The translations under genes and the position numbers were made by a program. The notes under the pieces are model-generated. The model ran no database searches, was not told where the DNA came from, and worked only from the letters and a program-made list of their open reading frames with translations. Positions 25,238-34,159 of a stretch of DNA of 34,838 nucleotides are shown here, one piece after another. This DNA is from an uncultured Bacteroidales bacterium (GTDB taxonomy: Bacteria > Bacteroidota > Bacteroidia > Bacteroidales > UBA932), in the NCBI GenBank assembly GCA_900546445.1, contig URCV01000015.1, forward strand, positions 1 to 34,838, given 5' to 3'. Position 1 is the first letter of the stretch, and every line of letters starts with the position of its first letter.

Positions 25238-25266
25238 GCACTATTCCGGCATATTTCGTATATTTG
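25235..25266 (+). promoter_or_regulatory. complete Bacteroidota promoter for the FISUMP/LRR operon
   Basis: TTTG (25235-25238), a 20-base spacer and TATATTTG (25259-25266) match the -33/-7 consensus TTTG-N19-21-TAnnTTTG of the Bacteroidota housekeeping sigma factor. The ATG at 25305 would leave a leader of about 30 bases. This is the best promoter match in the window. Confidence 0.75.
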
Positions 25267-25304
25267 CGCCAGTAGTGCGTTTAAACTTCAGTTTAATTAG
25301 TTTT

Positions 25305-27815
25305 ATGAAAATCAAAAAATTTGCCTTGGGACTGCTCGCAGTATCCCTTTTTTCTTGTACGGACAAAGGCGGAGACATTACGAAGGACACAGTATCCGTC
25401 TCTGCATCTCTTGAAAACGGCCGTCTATGGGAATCCGGAGACGAGGTCCTTATAAATGGCGCCACTTATGTCATTACCGACGGCGTCGGTACATCCCTTT
25501 CGACTATCGAAAAGGTCACTATGTCTGATATTTATTGTGCAGCCTACGACTTCGGTTCAGGTGTAGTAGACGGGCAGACGCTCACGTTCTCCCTTCCATC
25601 TACCCAGACCGTAGGACATTCGCTCGCCAGACCGATGGTAGCCTGCAACAAGAACCCTATGCTGTCATTCAAGTACTTGCTTGGCACGCTCAAACTCTCA
25701 TTCACCGGCGAAAGCGCTACCCTGACCAAGCTCGTCCTCAGCACATCTGACGGAACGAAGCTCTCGGGAGACGCCAGCGTATCGCTGAACTTCACCGGCT
25801 CACCGGCATTGGATCTCTCTGAGAATGCCAATTCTACCCTGACCATCGAACTCGGAGACGGAATCGAGGTGGGCGGCGCATCGGTAGAAGTTACACTTCC
25901 TGCAGGGAGCTATTCTTCCCTTATGCTCACGGCCTACGCAAAAGACGGTAACGTAATGACTGCCAAGTCGCTCTCGGCCATCGAAGTTCGCCGCGGCGAG
26001 GTAGCTGACTGCGCCGTAGAATATGTTTCGGACGACGAGCCGCCGATTTTCCTTTCTGCAAGTCTCGAGGACGGCGCAGACGGCTCTCAGAACAAATGGG
26101 CACAGAGCTCGGTTCTCTTCGTAAACGGCCTTCCTGCCACTCTCTACGAGGGCGCAGGCACAGGAAATGCCAAGTTCGGCCCTATCAAGGCTGCCGACAA
26201 ATACTATGTTTCGACATCTTCAGCAGCGAGCGGAAGCGGTAGTTCGGCCATAATAAGAACGGAAATACCTTCTACACAGTATTTAGAAAAGCCTATCTCT
26301 CAGACCAATCCTGCAGCGGGTATAGCCTCAGGCACTGAGGTAGCGCTGAAATATGTAGGCGGAGTAATCTCGGTAAACCTTACTGGCGCTCACGAGATCC
26401 GCGAAGCGGAGCTTCTTTCAAAATCTAAAGTAAGACTTTCAGGCTCCGGCGTAATCAATCTCGAGGTATCCGACTTCGCGCTTTCACTTAACGCCGACGC
26501 TAAGAATAACGTAATAATCAACTGCGGCGCAGGCGTAGACGCCACTTCAGGCGCCAATTTCAACTTCGTAGTGCCTGCAGGCCAGTACGGCGACGGCTTC
26601 ACCTTCATCGCTACCGACAGCAAGGGACAGATCTTCAGCATGGACATCCCTGCCATCTCGGTTAGCCGTAACCAGAGCACACAGGCCGGCACATTCGAAT
26701 GGGCATCCAGCGGTGCAGGTTCTAACGACCTTAGCCTTAAGGGATATGCCAATTGTTATATGGTTCACTCCGAGGGAGAGTACTCTTTCGCTACTAATAA
26801 GGTGAACAATTCGAAGATTGGCGGAATCGAAAGTGCGGATTGGCTTTGGGTATCGAAGGTAGGTTCAAGCTCTAATAACGAGCTTATCTCCGACGTAAAA
26901 TATGCCGACGGACGCATCTCTTTCAAGGCTTCTTCTAATAAGGGAAATGCGCTTATCGCAGCATTCGACAAAGATGGCAACATCGTGTGGTCTTGGCATA
27001 TATGGATGACGGATATGCCTCAGGTCTTCGACTACGAGAATAACCCTGTATACCAAAGCGGCGGAAAGACTAACGGGTTCTTCGTAATGGACCGTAACTT
27101 GGGTGCTACGGGCGTCGAGGGCGACGAGGCATTCGGACTCTTCTATCAGTGGGGTCGTAAGGATCCGTTCATCGGCGACACCGAAAACGAATACTTGGAT
27201 CGTGAAGACAAGGTGGTCGTAAAGCGCAAGGCTTTCGAGCGCAGCGACAACTTCGTGCTTAGAAACACCAAATATTCACAGGCCAATTGGCAGACAGCCC
27301 CTTGCACGAAAGAAATAGGCTCGGTGGAATATGCTACCGCACACCCTATGCTCTTCATCTATGCAGGCGAGGACAGCCACACAGCCAACTGGGTAGTAAA
27401 GGAAAACATATCTTACGACGCTTGGTGGGACGAGGACAAGTCTCTCTGGACTCCTAACGAGAAGGCCGTATACGACCCATGTCCTGTAGGATACCAGGTA
27501 CCTAAGAACAGGACATTTGAAACTCTTAATGACTGCATTCCTGAATGGTCTGACAACCATGGCGTAACCTTCACCCTTTCAAATGGCGTGACTACTTGGT
27601 TCCCTTATCAGGGCTACCGTAGCGCACACCCCGAAGAGCAAGGTGCACTTACCTACGTAAGGATGCCAAACGGACAGGTAAATGTATGGACAAGTCACTA
27701 TGCCGTGAAAGAGTTCGCTTATTCATTCTTTGTATCAAAGCCTGCAGTGTTTAACTACGACAACAACGACCCGTGGGCTAACGGACTGAATGTTAGATGC
27801 GTAAAAGCTTATTAA
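25305..27815 (+). CDS. fimbrillin-like lipoprotein with C-terminal FISUMP domain
   Basis: The start at 25305 gives 836 aa beginning MKIKKFALGLLAVSLFSC, a lipoprotein signal with Cys18; the open frame extends further upstream only through the promoter. Two tandem fimbrillin-like modules follow (about 25-245 and 250-475), each opening with SASLE(N/D)G and containing a KYLLGTLKLSF or KYVGGVISVNL strand. The C-terminal part (about 480-836) has ANCYMVHSEGEYSF, IVWSWHIW, FVMDRNLGAT, FYQWGRKDPF, YDPCPVGYQVP and ends NGLNVRCVK, the Fibrobacter succinogenes major paralogous (FISUMP) domain. Such proteins are surface or fimbria-tip components with unknown ligands. The next gene starts after 2 bases. 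Confidence 0.87.
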   Translation: MKIKKFALGLLAVSLFSCTDKGGDITKDTVSVSASLENGRLWESGDEVLINGATYVITDGVGTSLSTIEKVTMSDIYCAAYDFGSGVVDGQTLTFSLPSTQTVGHSLARPMVACNKNPMLSFKYLLGTLKLSFTGESATLTKLVLSTSDGTKLSGDASVSLNFTGSPALDLSENANSTLTIELGDGIEVGGASVEVTLPAGSYSSLMLTAYAKDGNVMTAKSLSAIEVRRGEVADCAVEYVSDDEPPIFLSASLEDGADGSQNKWAQSSVLFVNGLPATLYEGAGTGNAKFGPIKAADKYYVSTSSAASGSGSSAIIRTEIPSTQYLEKPISQTNPAAGIASGTEVALKYVGGVISVNLTGAHEIREAELLSKSKVRLSGSGVINLEVSDFALSLNADAKNNVIINCGAGVDATSGANFNFVVPAGQYGDGFTFIATDSKGQIFSMDIPAISVSRNQSTQAGTFEWASSGAGSNDLSLKGYANCYMVHSEGEYSFATNKVNNSKIGGIESADWLWVSKVGSSSNNELISDVKYADGRISFKASSNKGNALIAAFDKDGNIVWSWHIWMTDMPQVFDYENNPVYQSGGKTNGFFVMDRNLGATGVEGDEAFGLFYQWGRKDPFIGDTENEYLDREDKVVVKRKAFERSDNFVLRNTKYSQANWQTAPCTKEIGSVEYATAHPMLFIYAGEDSHTANWVVKENISYDAWWDEDKSLWTPNEKAVYDPCPVGYQVPKNRTFETLNDCIPEWSDNHGVTFTLSNGVTTWFPYQGYRSAHPEEQGALTYVRMPNGQVNVWTSHYAVKEFAYSFFVSKPAVFNYDNNDPWANGLNVRCVKAY

Positions 27816-27817
27816 TT

Positions 27818-30262
27818 ATGAAAGGAAATATATTTGCATTAGGAATGTCCCTCTGCGCTCTGGCTGTTCTGTCTTGTAACAAGCAGCCTAAGGTGGAGGA
27901 GACACCCATCGAAATAAATCTCTCGATATCTCCTTCGGAGCTCTCCTTCACATCCGAGAACGAGGTGCTTTTCCTCGAAGTGGAGACTAACGCGTCGGAT
28001 ACGGAATTATCCGACAATCTATCGTGGCTCGTAATCGATAAAGTGGAGGGAGGATTCAACGTCGAGGCCCTGGAGAACACCTCCATCGACGCCAGAAGCG
28101 GAGAATTGATAGTTTACGCCATAGAAGGAAACGAAAGGGAGACCATGAACGTGAAGGTTACCCAGGCGGGTGCCGGAGCCAAAGCTCAATTCAAGGACCC
28201 TGAGTTCAGAAGACTTATGCTGGCGTATTGCGATGCCGACGGAGACGGAATTATCTCGCAGGCAGAGGCCGACAGGCTTACGGAAATGGATTTGACATAC
28301 GATTCGGAAGCAAGCGATCGAAGCGTCATCAAGTCTCTCGACGGAATCAAGATTTTCAGAAACTTGAAAAACCTCGAGTGTGACTTCAATGCGCTCACCT
28401 CGCTCGACCTAAGCGGAATGGACAAGCTCGAGTACTTATCCTGCACATATAACAAGATAAGTTCGCTGAACCTCAAGGGCTGTACTTCCCTCGTTCAGTT
28501 TTATGCTAACGTGAACGAGCTCACTGCGCTCGACCTATCGGACAGCGACAATCTGAAGTTCGTACAGGCGTACAAGAACCGCATCGAGACGTTCGAATTG
28601 GCAGGAAAGAAACAGCTGGGCTATCTGGATATCAGCCAGAACGCACTTACGTCGCTGAAGGTGGAGGATTGCCCTGAGCTGGGTATCGTGAACTGCGGTT
28701 CGAACAACCTCACGACGCTCGGGCTTAAGAACTTGCCGAAACTCTTCTCGCTCGGATGCTATGGCAATAGCCTTACTTCCGTAAGCGTCAAGGAGTTCCC
28801 TGAGCTGCTCCTGTTCGAGTGCTACGATAACAACATCACTTCACTCGACCTGTCGGAGTGCCCTACACTGGGTTCTGTCCGTTGCTCGAATAACCTCATA
28901 GAGGAGCTTTTGCTTCCTGAGGTAAAGAAGGGACTCGTAACCTACGTGGTCTGTGACGGAAACAGAATCAAGTCGCTGGACCTCTCGTCTTATCCTAACC
29001 TGAAGGCTGTCAACTGCGGCACTAACTTACTCGAGAGCCTCAATGTGGCCGGTTGCTCTAAAATCGAGACTCTCTCTTGCGAGAAGAACTGCCTCACTAC
29101 CCTTTCGCTCGAAGGATTGGCTGCCATGACTTCCCTCGTATGTTCGGACAACTCGATTAAGGAACTGAATGTTACCGAAAGCCCGCTTCTCGAAAAGGTG
29201 GACGCGCAGAGAAACCCTCTCGAGAGTCTGTGGATAACAGCCGAGCAGAAGAGTAGCATTAAGGAGATAAAGACCGACAATAACGATAACATCGTGAAGG
29301 TGTGGAGGAACGCTCCGGTACTTACCGTTTCGGTGGCAGAATTGGCATTCGGAGACGGAGCCGAAGAGAGAAAGATAACTTACAGCATAGAGAATCCTGT
29401 AGAGGGAGAGAGTCTTCAGTTCACCCCTTCTGCATCTTGGCTCACAGTCAAGGACCTTACCGAGAACAGCTTCGTAGTATGCGCTTCTAAAAACACGGAG
29501 AGCGAGGCTCGCACGGCTACGCTTAAAGTAGCTTATGCCAATGCCGAAGGCTCTACTATAACAGTGTCCCAGGAAGCGGCCAAACCGCTGTCTTTCGAGG
29601 TAAACCTTACGAAGGTATGGTATGAAAGCGCATCATTCTCAGTAACTCCTTCCGACCCTACTGCTACATACATAGCCTACACACGTCCTAAGAGTAAGGT
29701 AGATTCATTCGCTTCTGACGAGGATTTGATAAAGGCCGACATAGAGCGCTTTATGGAATGGGGAACTATCGCAACTTCGGGTAATTTCTATTCCGGAGCG
29801 CAAGAGCTCACAGGTGCTGGCAGCAGATGGATATCTAAAGACTACTATGTGGTAGTGTATGGCCTTACCGCCGACGGTAACAGAACCACGGATAAGGTGA
29901 TAAAGATTCCTTTCACGCTGTCTTCAGTCAAGCCAAGCATCTCCGTAGGTGAAATTCCTGACGTTCCTAAGGAAAGCGGATATAGCGTCATCCCTGTTAG
30001 CGGCGGCACATATACCGTTAGCTACACCATCGAGAACGAAAGAGATGGAGAAGACGTGACCGTAGAGTCACTTGAAAAGAAATGGCTCCACATAAACTCT
30101 GTGGACAATGCGGCTCATACCATCACATTTACGGTTGACGAGTGTACGCAGATAAGTTACTCCTACCCTTATAAGCGCGAAGGTAGTTTCATAATCTACC
30201 ACGCCGACGCTTCACCTTGCACATTAGAGTTCAGGCAGAACTGTCCTAAATCTTCGAACTAA
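27818..30262 (+). CDS. BACON / EF-hand / leucine-rich-repeat surface lipoprotein
   Basis: The 814-aa start at 27818 gives a lipoprotein signal (AVLSC, Cys20). Domains in order: BACON-like sandwich (about 30-118), a single canonical EF-hand loop DADGDGIISQAE (139-150), a leucine-rich solenoid of thirteen 21-residue repeats (about 193-467) preceded by a capping half-repeat, a second BACON-like domain (about 495-590), a fibronectin-III-like segment (about 595-705) and a third beta-sandwich ending RQNC. The repeats follow L-T-S-L-D-L-S-x-C-P-x-L-x-x-L-x-C-x-x-N-x. No catalytic motif is visible; a calcium-stabilised surface adhesin or binding protein is the likely role. It is co-transcribed with the FISUMP lipoprotein (TAA-2 bases-ATG). 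Confidence 0.87.
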   Translation: MKGNIFALGMSLCALAVLSCNKQPKVEETPIEINLSISPSELSFTSENEVLFLEVETNASDTELSDNLSWLVIDKVEGGFNVEALENTSIDARSGELIVYAIEGNERETMNVKVTQAGAGAKAQFKDPEFRRLMLAYCDADGDGIISQAEADRLTEMDLTYDSEASDRSVIKSLDGIKIFRNLKNLECDFNALTSLDLSGMDKLEYLSCTYNKISSLNLKGCTSLVQFYANVNELTALDLSDSDNLKFVQAYKNRIETFELAGKKQLGYLDISQNALTSLKVEDCPELGIVNCGSNNLTTLGLKNLPKLFSLGCYGNSLTSVSVKEFPELLLFECYDNNITSLDLSECPTLGSVRCSNNLIEELLLPEVKKGLVTYVVCDGNRIKSLDLSSYPNLKAVNCGTNLLESLNVAGCSKIETLSCEKNCLTTLSLEGLAAMTSLVCSDNSIKELNVTESPLLEKVDAQRNPLESLWITAEQKSSIKEIKTDNNDNIVKVWRNAPVLTVSVAELAFGDGAEERKITYSIENPVEGESLQFTPSASWLTVKDLTENSFVVCASKNTESEARTATLKVAYANAEGSTITVSQEAAKPLSFEVNLTKVWYESASFSVTPSDPTATYIAYTRPKSKVDSFASDEDLIKADIERFMEWGTIATSGNFYSGAQELTGAGSRWISKDYYVVVYGLTADGNRTTDKVIKIPFTLSSVKPSISVGEIPDVPKESGYSVIPVSGGTYTVSYTIENERDGEDVTVESLEKKWLHINSVDNAAHTITFTVDECTQISYSYPYKREGSFIIYHADASPCTLEFRQNCPKSSN
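28394..29218 (+). repeat. 13 tandem leucine-rich repeats, 63-bp unit
   Basis: The coding sequence repeats with a period of 63 bases (21 codons); one unit, the ninth, carries two extra codons. Many units share a Cys at the same place in the third strand (LSC, VNC, LGC, FEC, VRC, VVC). The repeats are diverged at DNA level, so slippage is probably not active. Confidence 0.85.
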
Positions 30263-30271
30263 GACTTAATG

Positions 30272-30316
30272 GAGGCTGGATTTCCACAACGGAAGTTCAG
30301 CCTCTATTCCTTTTAC
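30272..30316 (+). terminator. terminator between the LRR gene and the convergent feo operon
   Basis: GAGGCTG (30272-30278) pairs with CAGCCTC (30298-30304), extended by inner TTCC/GGAA (30282-30285/30291-30294), and is followed on the + strand by TATTCCTTTT. The right arm overlaps the stop codon of the small Cys-rich gene on the - strand, so the hairpin may limit transcription from both sides. Confidence 0.55.
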
Positions 30317-30437
30317 AGTATCCTGCGATGGGACAGCCGCAGCAGTCCTTCTTCTTTTTCGAGCGGTGAACCGCCCACAAGGCACATCCTGCGAGCACCA
30401 CGACTACCGCGACTACTATTAAAGTGGAGAGATTCAT
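30297..30437 (-). CDS. FeoB-associated Cys-rich membrane protein
   Basis: This 46-aa protein is one N-terminal membrane helix (LSTLIVVAVVVVLAGCALWAV), a Lys-rich stop-transfer stretch (RSKKKK), and a cysteine cluster DCCGCPIAGYC. This layout is that of the small FeoB-associated Cys-rich proteins often found after feoB. The start at 30437 is chosen because it overlaps the feoB stop as ATGA and begins directly with the helix; a longer in-frame start at 30512 lies inside feoB. The cysteines might bind ferrous iron or a metal cluster at the cytoplasmic face, but no biochemical role is established from sequence. Confidence 0.85.
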   Translation of the reverse strand: MNLSTLIVVAVVVVLAGCALWAVHRSKKKKDCCGCPIAGYCKRNRG

Positions 30438-32776
30438 ACGAAAAGAAGATAGGCTATAAACGCTATTACCCAAGCAAATGCGCACTGGAATACCACTACG
30501 AAAGCCGCCCATTTGCTGCCAAGTTCCTTACGGATGGAAGCTATCGCAGCCACGCAAGGAGTATAAAGAGCACAGAAGACCATCATAGCCACGGCCGAAG
30601 CGGTGGTAAGCACTCCTGCGACACCTAGAATCTCCATAGTGGACACCACGCTTTCCTTAGCCAAGAATCCCGAAACCAGCGACGTCACCACTCTCCAGTC
30701 GCCCAATCCCATAGGAGAGAACACAGGAGCGATGAGCCCCGAAACCTTAGCCAGCATACTCTGAGAGTAATCCTCCACCAGATTGAACCTGAAATCGAAG
30801 GATTGCAGGAACCATATCACGATGGTAGCGAGGAATATGACGGTAAAGGCTTTCTGTACGAAATCCTTAGTCTTGTCCCAAAGCAAATGCCCTACATTCT
30901 TCGCCTGCGGAAGACGGTATGTAGGCATCTCCATCACGAAAGGCGCCGCCTGCGAACCCTTGCGCAACATCTTACGCACCAGAGCCACCAGTACCCCAAG
31001 AACTATTCCCAGAAGGTACATAGACAACATGGCTAACCCTGCGTGCTTCGGGAAAAACGCAGCCGCGAAAAAGCCGTAGATGGCTATCTTCGCCGAGCAG
31101 CTCATAAACGGTGTGAGCAAAATGGTCATTTTACGATCCCGTGCACTTGGAAGCGTACGTGCCGCCATCACACCCGGAACGGAGCATCCGAAAGAAATGA
31201 GCATAGGGACTATGCTTCGTCCCGAAAGCCCTATCTTACGCAAGAAGGCATCGCACACGAAGGCGATTCTCGCCATATATCCGCTATCCTCCAGCATAGA
31301 CAGGAAGAAAAACAAGACTATGATGATAGGCACGAAACTAAGTACGCTGCCCACGCCGCCGAAAATCGCATCCACCACCAGAGACCTGATGGATTCGCTG
31401 ACGTTCCACGAGACGAAGAGCCTGTCCACCATAGCCCCCAGTGAACTGATTCCGCTGTCCAACAGGTTCTGCAGAGGCACGCCTATGACATCGAACGTGA
31501 GCCAGAATATCAGGGCCAATATGCCCACGAAAGCCGGTACCGCCGTGAAACGACCCGTGAGTATGCGGTCGATCCTGTTCGAGCGGATGCGCTCCTTGCT
31601 CAATTGAGGCTTGGCCACACTCTGCGAACAAAGCCTGTGGATGAAGGCGTAACGCATATCCGCCATCGCCGCGAACCTGTCCAGTCCGCGCTCCTTCTCC
31701 ATCTGTTCGATGATGTCTTCCAGAATCTGCTTTTCGTTATCGCTCAGCTGCAGATGGGCCAATACCTGCTCGTCTCCTTCGACCAATCGCGAAGCCGCGA
31801 ACCTGATGGGAATGCCGGCGCGCGAAGCGTGATCCTCGATGAGATGCATAATGCCGTGAAGGCACCTATGTACTGCTCCCCCGTGCTCGTCGGGAGGACA
31901 AAAGTCCTGACGTGCAGGCTTTTCCTGATAAGATGCTATATGAATCGCATGCTCGATAAGCTCGTCGATACCCTCACCCTTAGCAGCGCTGATAGGAACC
32001 ACCGGAAGACCCAGTTCGCGCTCCATCACATTCACGCGCACGCTTCCCCCATTACCGCGCAGCTCATCCATCATATTTAAGGCCAATACCATAGGAACGT
32101 CAAGCTCCATAAGCTGCATGGTGAGGTAAAGATGCCTTTCGATGTTACTTGCATCTACGATGTTTATTATCGCCTTAGGCCTTTCGTTAAGCACGAAATC
32201 GCGAGAAACTATCTCTTCCTGGGTGTACGTGGACAGGGAATAAATGCCCGGAAGGTCGGTCACCACAGTCTCCGGACGATTTCGCATCTGGCCGTCCTTT
32301 CTGTCTACGGTGACTCCCGGGAAATTGCCCACATGCTGATTGGAGCCGGTCAACTGGTTGAAAAGAGTGGTCTTTCCGCTGTTTTGCTGCCCGACTAGGG
32401 CAAATGTGAGCACTTCTCCCTTAGGGAGAGGATGTGCGTGGTCGGCAGAGTGGTACTTTCCCTCTTCACCGAATCCCGGATGGGAGTTATCTTCGTGAAC
32501 TGAAAGATTATACGCTATATCAGGAGAGGATGCCTCCTTATCCTGACAGGTGTCCACCACCTTTACTTCTATCTGCTCGGCCTCGGCTATGCGAAGCGTC
32601 AGGGAATAGCCCTGAACGAGAATCTCCAAAGGATCGCCCATCGGAGCGCGCCCTCGGAGAGTTATGATGGAACCCGGGATGATACCCATTCCCAGGAAAT
32701 GCTGTCTTATGTTTCCCTGTCCCCCGACAGAGAGGACCTCGGCACTTTGGCCTACCTTTAATTCGTTAATCTTCAT
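30434..32776 (-). CDS. feoB: FeoA-FeoB fusion ferrous iron transporter
   Basis: The 780-aa protein fuses a FeoA SH3-like domain (1-75: KINELKVGQSAEV, HFLGMGIIPGS, GDPLEI) to a complete FeoB. The G domain (about 128-290) has G1 GQQNSGKTT, G3 DLPG and G4 NMMD. The helical linker and then the membrane part follow, with gate segments SFGCSVPGVMAAR and TPFMSCSAKIAIYGFF. FeoB imports Fe(II) across the inner membrane, driven or gated by nucleotide hydrolysis; FeoA is normally a separate regulator. The linker (about 85-120) is His-rich. The small Cys-rich gene overlaps its stop. A -7 motif lies close upstream. Confidence 0.95.
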   Translation of the reverse strand: MKINELKVGQSAEVLSVGGQGNIRQHFLGMGIIPGSIITLRGRAPMGDPLEILVQGYSLTLRIAEAEQIEVKVVDTCQDKEASSPDIAYNLSVHEDNSHPGFGEEGKYHSADHAHPLPKGEVLTFALVGQQNSGKTTLFNQLTGSNQHVGNFPGVTVDRKDGQMRNRPETVVTDLPGIYSLSTYTQEEIVSRDFVLNERPKAIINIVDASNIERHLYLTMQLMELDVPMVLALNMMDELRGNGGSVRVNVMERELGLPVVPISAAKGEGIDELIEHAIHIASYQEKPARQDFCPPDEHGGAVHRCLHGIMHLIEDHASRAGIPIRFAASRLVEGDEQVLAHLQLSDNEKQILEDIIEQMEKERGLDRFAAMADMRYAFIHRLCSQSVAKPQLSKERIRSNRIDRILTGRFTAVPAFVGILALIFWLTFDVIGVPLQNLLDSGISSLGAMVDRLFVSWNVSESIRSLVVDAIFGGVGSVLSFVPIIIVLFFFLSMLEDSGYMARIAFVCDAFLRKIGLSGRSIVPMLISFGCSVPGVMAARTLPSARDRKMTILLTPFMSCSAKIAIYGFFAAAFFPKHAGLAMLSMYLLGIVLGVLVALVRKMLRKGSQAAPFVMEMPTYRLPQAKNVGHLLWDKTKDFVQKAFTVIFLATIVIWFLQSFDFRFNLVEDYSQSMLAKVSGLIAPVFSPMGLGDWRVVTSLVSGFLAKESVVSTMEILGVAGVLTTASAVAMMVFCALYTPCVAAIASIRKELGSKWAAFVVVFQCAFAWVIAFIAYLLFV

Positions 32777-32783
32777 CGTAACA

Positions 32784-32791
32784 CAAAATTA
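32784..32791 (-). promoter_or_regulatory. -7 motif directly upstream of feoAB
   Basis: Read on the - strand, TAATTTTG (32791-32784) matches TAnnTTTG, with only 7 bases between it and the ATG at 32776. No clear -33 TTTG is seen. I do not see a convincing Fur-box palindrome in the 56-base gap. Confidence 0.4.
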
Positions 32792-32832
32792 ACAAATTAA
32801 CAGATATTCGCTATACCTAAATATAGAGATTG

Positions 32833-34158
32833 TTAGAAAGTGAACTTGGACATAAACTGGATGCGATGGTTTCCCACCCAGTGCTTCCCCTCGGAAGCGA
32901 GTCCATTAAGGCCCACACACTGAGAATATTTGGTACCATCAGCCGCAGTATAGCTTTTATATTCACCGTATTGGGCTGCGCTGTACGAGTATTCGAGAGC
33001 CAGCGTGACAGGGCCGAAGTTCCAGCTTATAGTCGGAGACACCCTGTAAGTGGCATTTAGATTCGAATAGGTATTTTTCGCCAAATAGTTCTGACTGGAA
33101 TCGACGAGTCCGCTTCCGTCCTCTATCTCGAGCAAATCGCCCACGGTACCAAGATTACGTGCATAGCCCAAGAAAAGCGATGCCTTGTATTTCTTACCGT
33201 AAGAGAATGACGCCCAAGAAGATGTGGTAAGGGTAGGAGTATACTCATAGTGTCCGTCCTCCCCCGCTGCAGTGAACTTTTTCGAAATGCCATAGCCTCC
33301 GAGCATATTCATATGTTCTCCTCCCTGTGCGAGAACGCTCTTCGCCTTCGCACTGAAAAGGCCCTGCTTGTACTGCAGGAACATAAATGCGCTAAATGTC
33401 GTCATCCTGTCGGACACGAACGCACTCTCTCCTTCGACAAGTCCCTTATAGCGAGGCTTTATCGTGTTTTCGTGCACGCCTATGCGTCCCAGAAATCCTC
33501 CACGGTGGTAGGTCGCCCCTATGTAGCACTCCGGCAGAATGAAGCCTGTGTACTTGGCATAATTGGCCGAATTACCCTCAGGTCCGGCAGAAGTGTACTG
33601 CATCTGGGTAAGCAGGGAGACTGTGGTGTAGAAGCAGTCCGTTCCCCAATCGGTGTTCACCGTAAGCTGCGGAGTCCTGCTGAAAGGCCCGAATGGCACA
33701 CCAACCTCCAGAGCTATTACGTCAGGCATGTCTGCTGCCATAGGGTGCCAAGCCTGCCCCATACGAATGTCGGAATATGGGGTTAGGATGTCGAAATAGG
33801 CTTGTCTTAGCCTAAACGCCGCCGTTCCCGTAATGCCGCTAAGTCCGCTATAGAAATCGGCCTCTATCTTACCCTTGACACTTATCGAGCCGCTTTTCCA
33901 CGAAGTGTTTATGCCTAGACGGGAAGTCAAAGCGGCAGTCTTGGCCGTGGTGAGGGCATTCAAGTCCTCGCCGTTTGCGTTATAGTTATGGTCGAGAGGG
34001 ACATAATAGTAGAGCTCTCCTGTTCCCGACTTGCTCAGACGAGTATCGACGGTCGAGAAAGTCCTCACGAAGCCGTACATCTTAATCTCCGGCTTGTTTT
34101 GTGAGAAAGCACCGATGCTTGATAGCATCAGTGCCCCCATTATTAATATTTTCTTCAT
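32833..34158 (-). CDS. outer-membrane porin (DcaP-like beta-barrel)
   Basis: The 441-aa protein has a signal peptide (MKKILIMGALMLSSIGAFSQ), then a periodic series of amphipathic strands with conserved openings (KMYGFVRTF, SRLGINTSWKSGSISVKGKIEADF, RLRQAYFDIL, DIRMGQAWHPM) and a C-terminal F (FMSKFTF), the usual beta-signal. This matches porin-like proteins of the DcaP type, which pass dicarboxylates in Acinetobacter; substrate here is inferred. It starts one base after the stop of a DASS anion transporter, so outer and inner membrane steps for the same substrate appear to be co-expressed. Confidence 0.75.
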   Translation of the reverse strand: MKKILIMGALMLSSIGAFSQNKPEIKMYGFVRTFSTVDTRLSKSGTGELYYYVPLDHNYNANGEDLNALTTAKTAALTSRLGINTSWKSGSISVKGKIEADFYSGLSGITGTAAFRLRQAYFDILTPYSDIRMGQAWHPMAADMPDVIALEVGVPFGPFSRTPQLTVNTDWGTDCFYTTVSLLTQMQYTSAGPEGNSANYAKYTGFILPECYIGATYHRGGFLGRIGVHENTIKPRYKGLVEGESAFVSDRMTTFSAFMFLQYKQGLFSAKAKSVLAQGGEHMNMLGGYGISKKFTAAGEDGHYEYTPTLTTSSWASFSYGKKYKASLFLGYARNLGTVGDLLEIEDGSGLVDSSQNYLAKNTYSNLNATYRVSPTISWNFGPVTLALEYSYSAAQYGEYKSYTAADGTKYSQCVGLNGLASEGKHWVGNHRIQFMSKFTF

Positions 34159-34159
34159 A

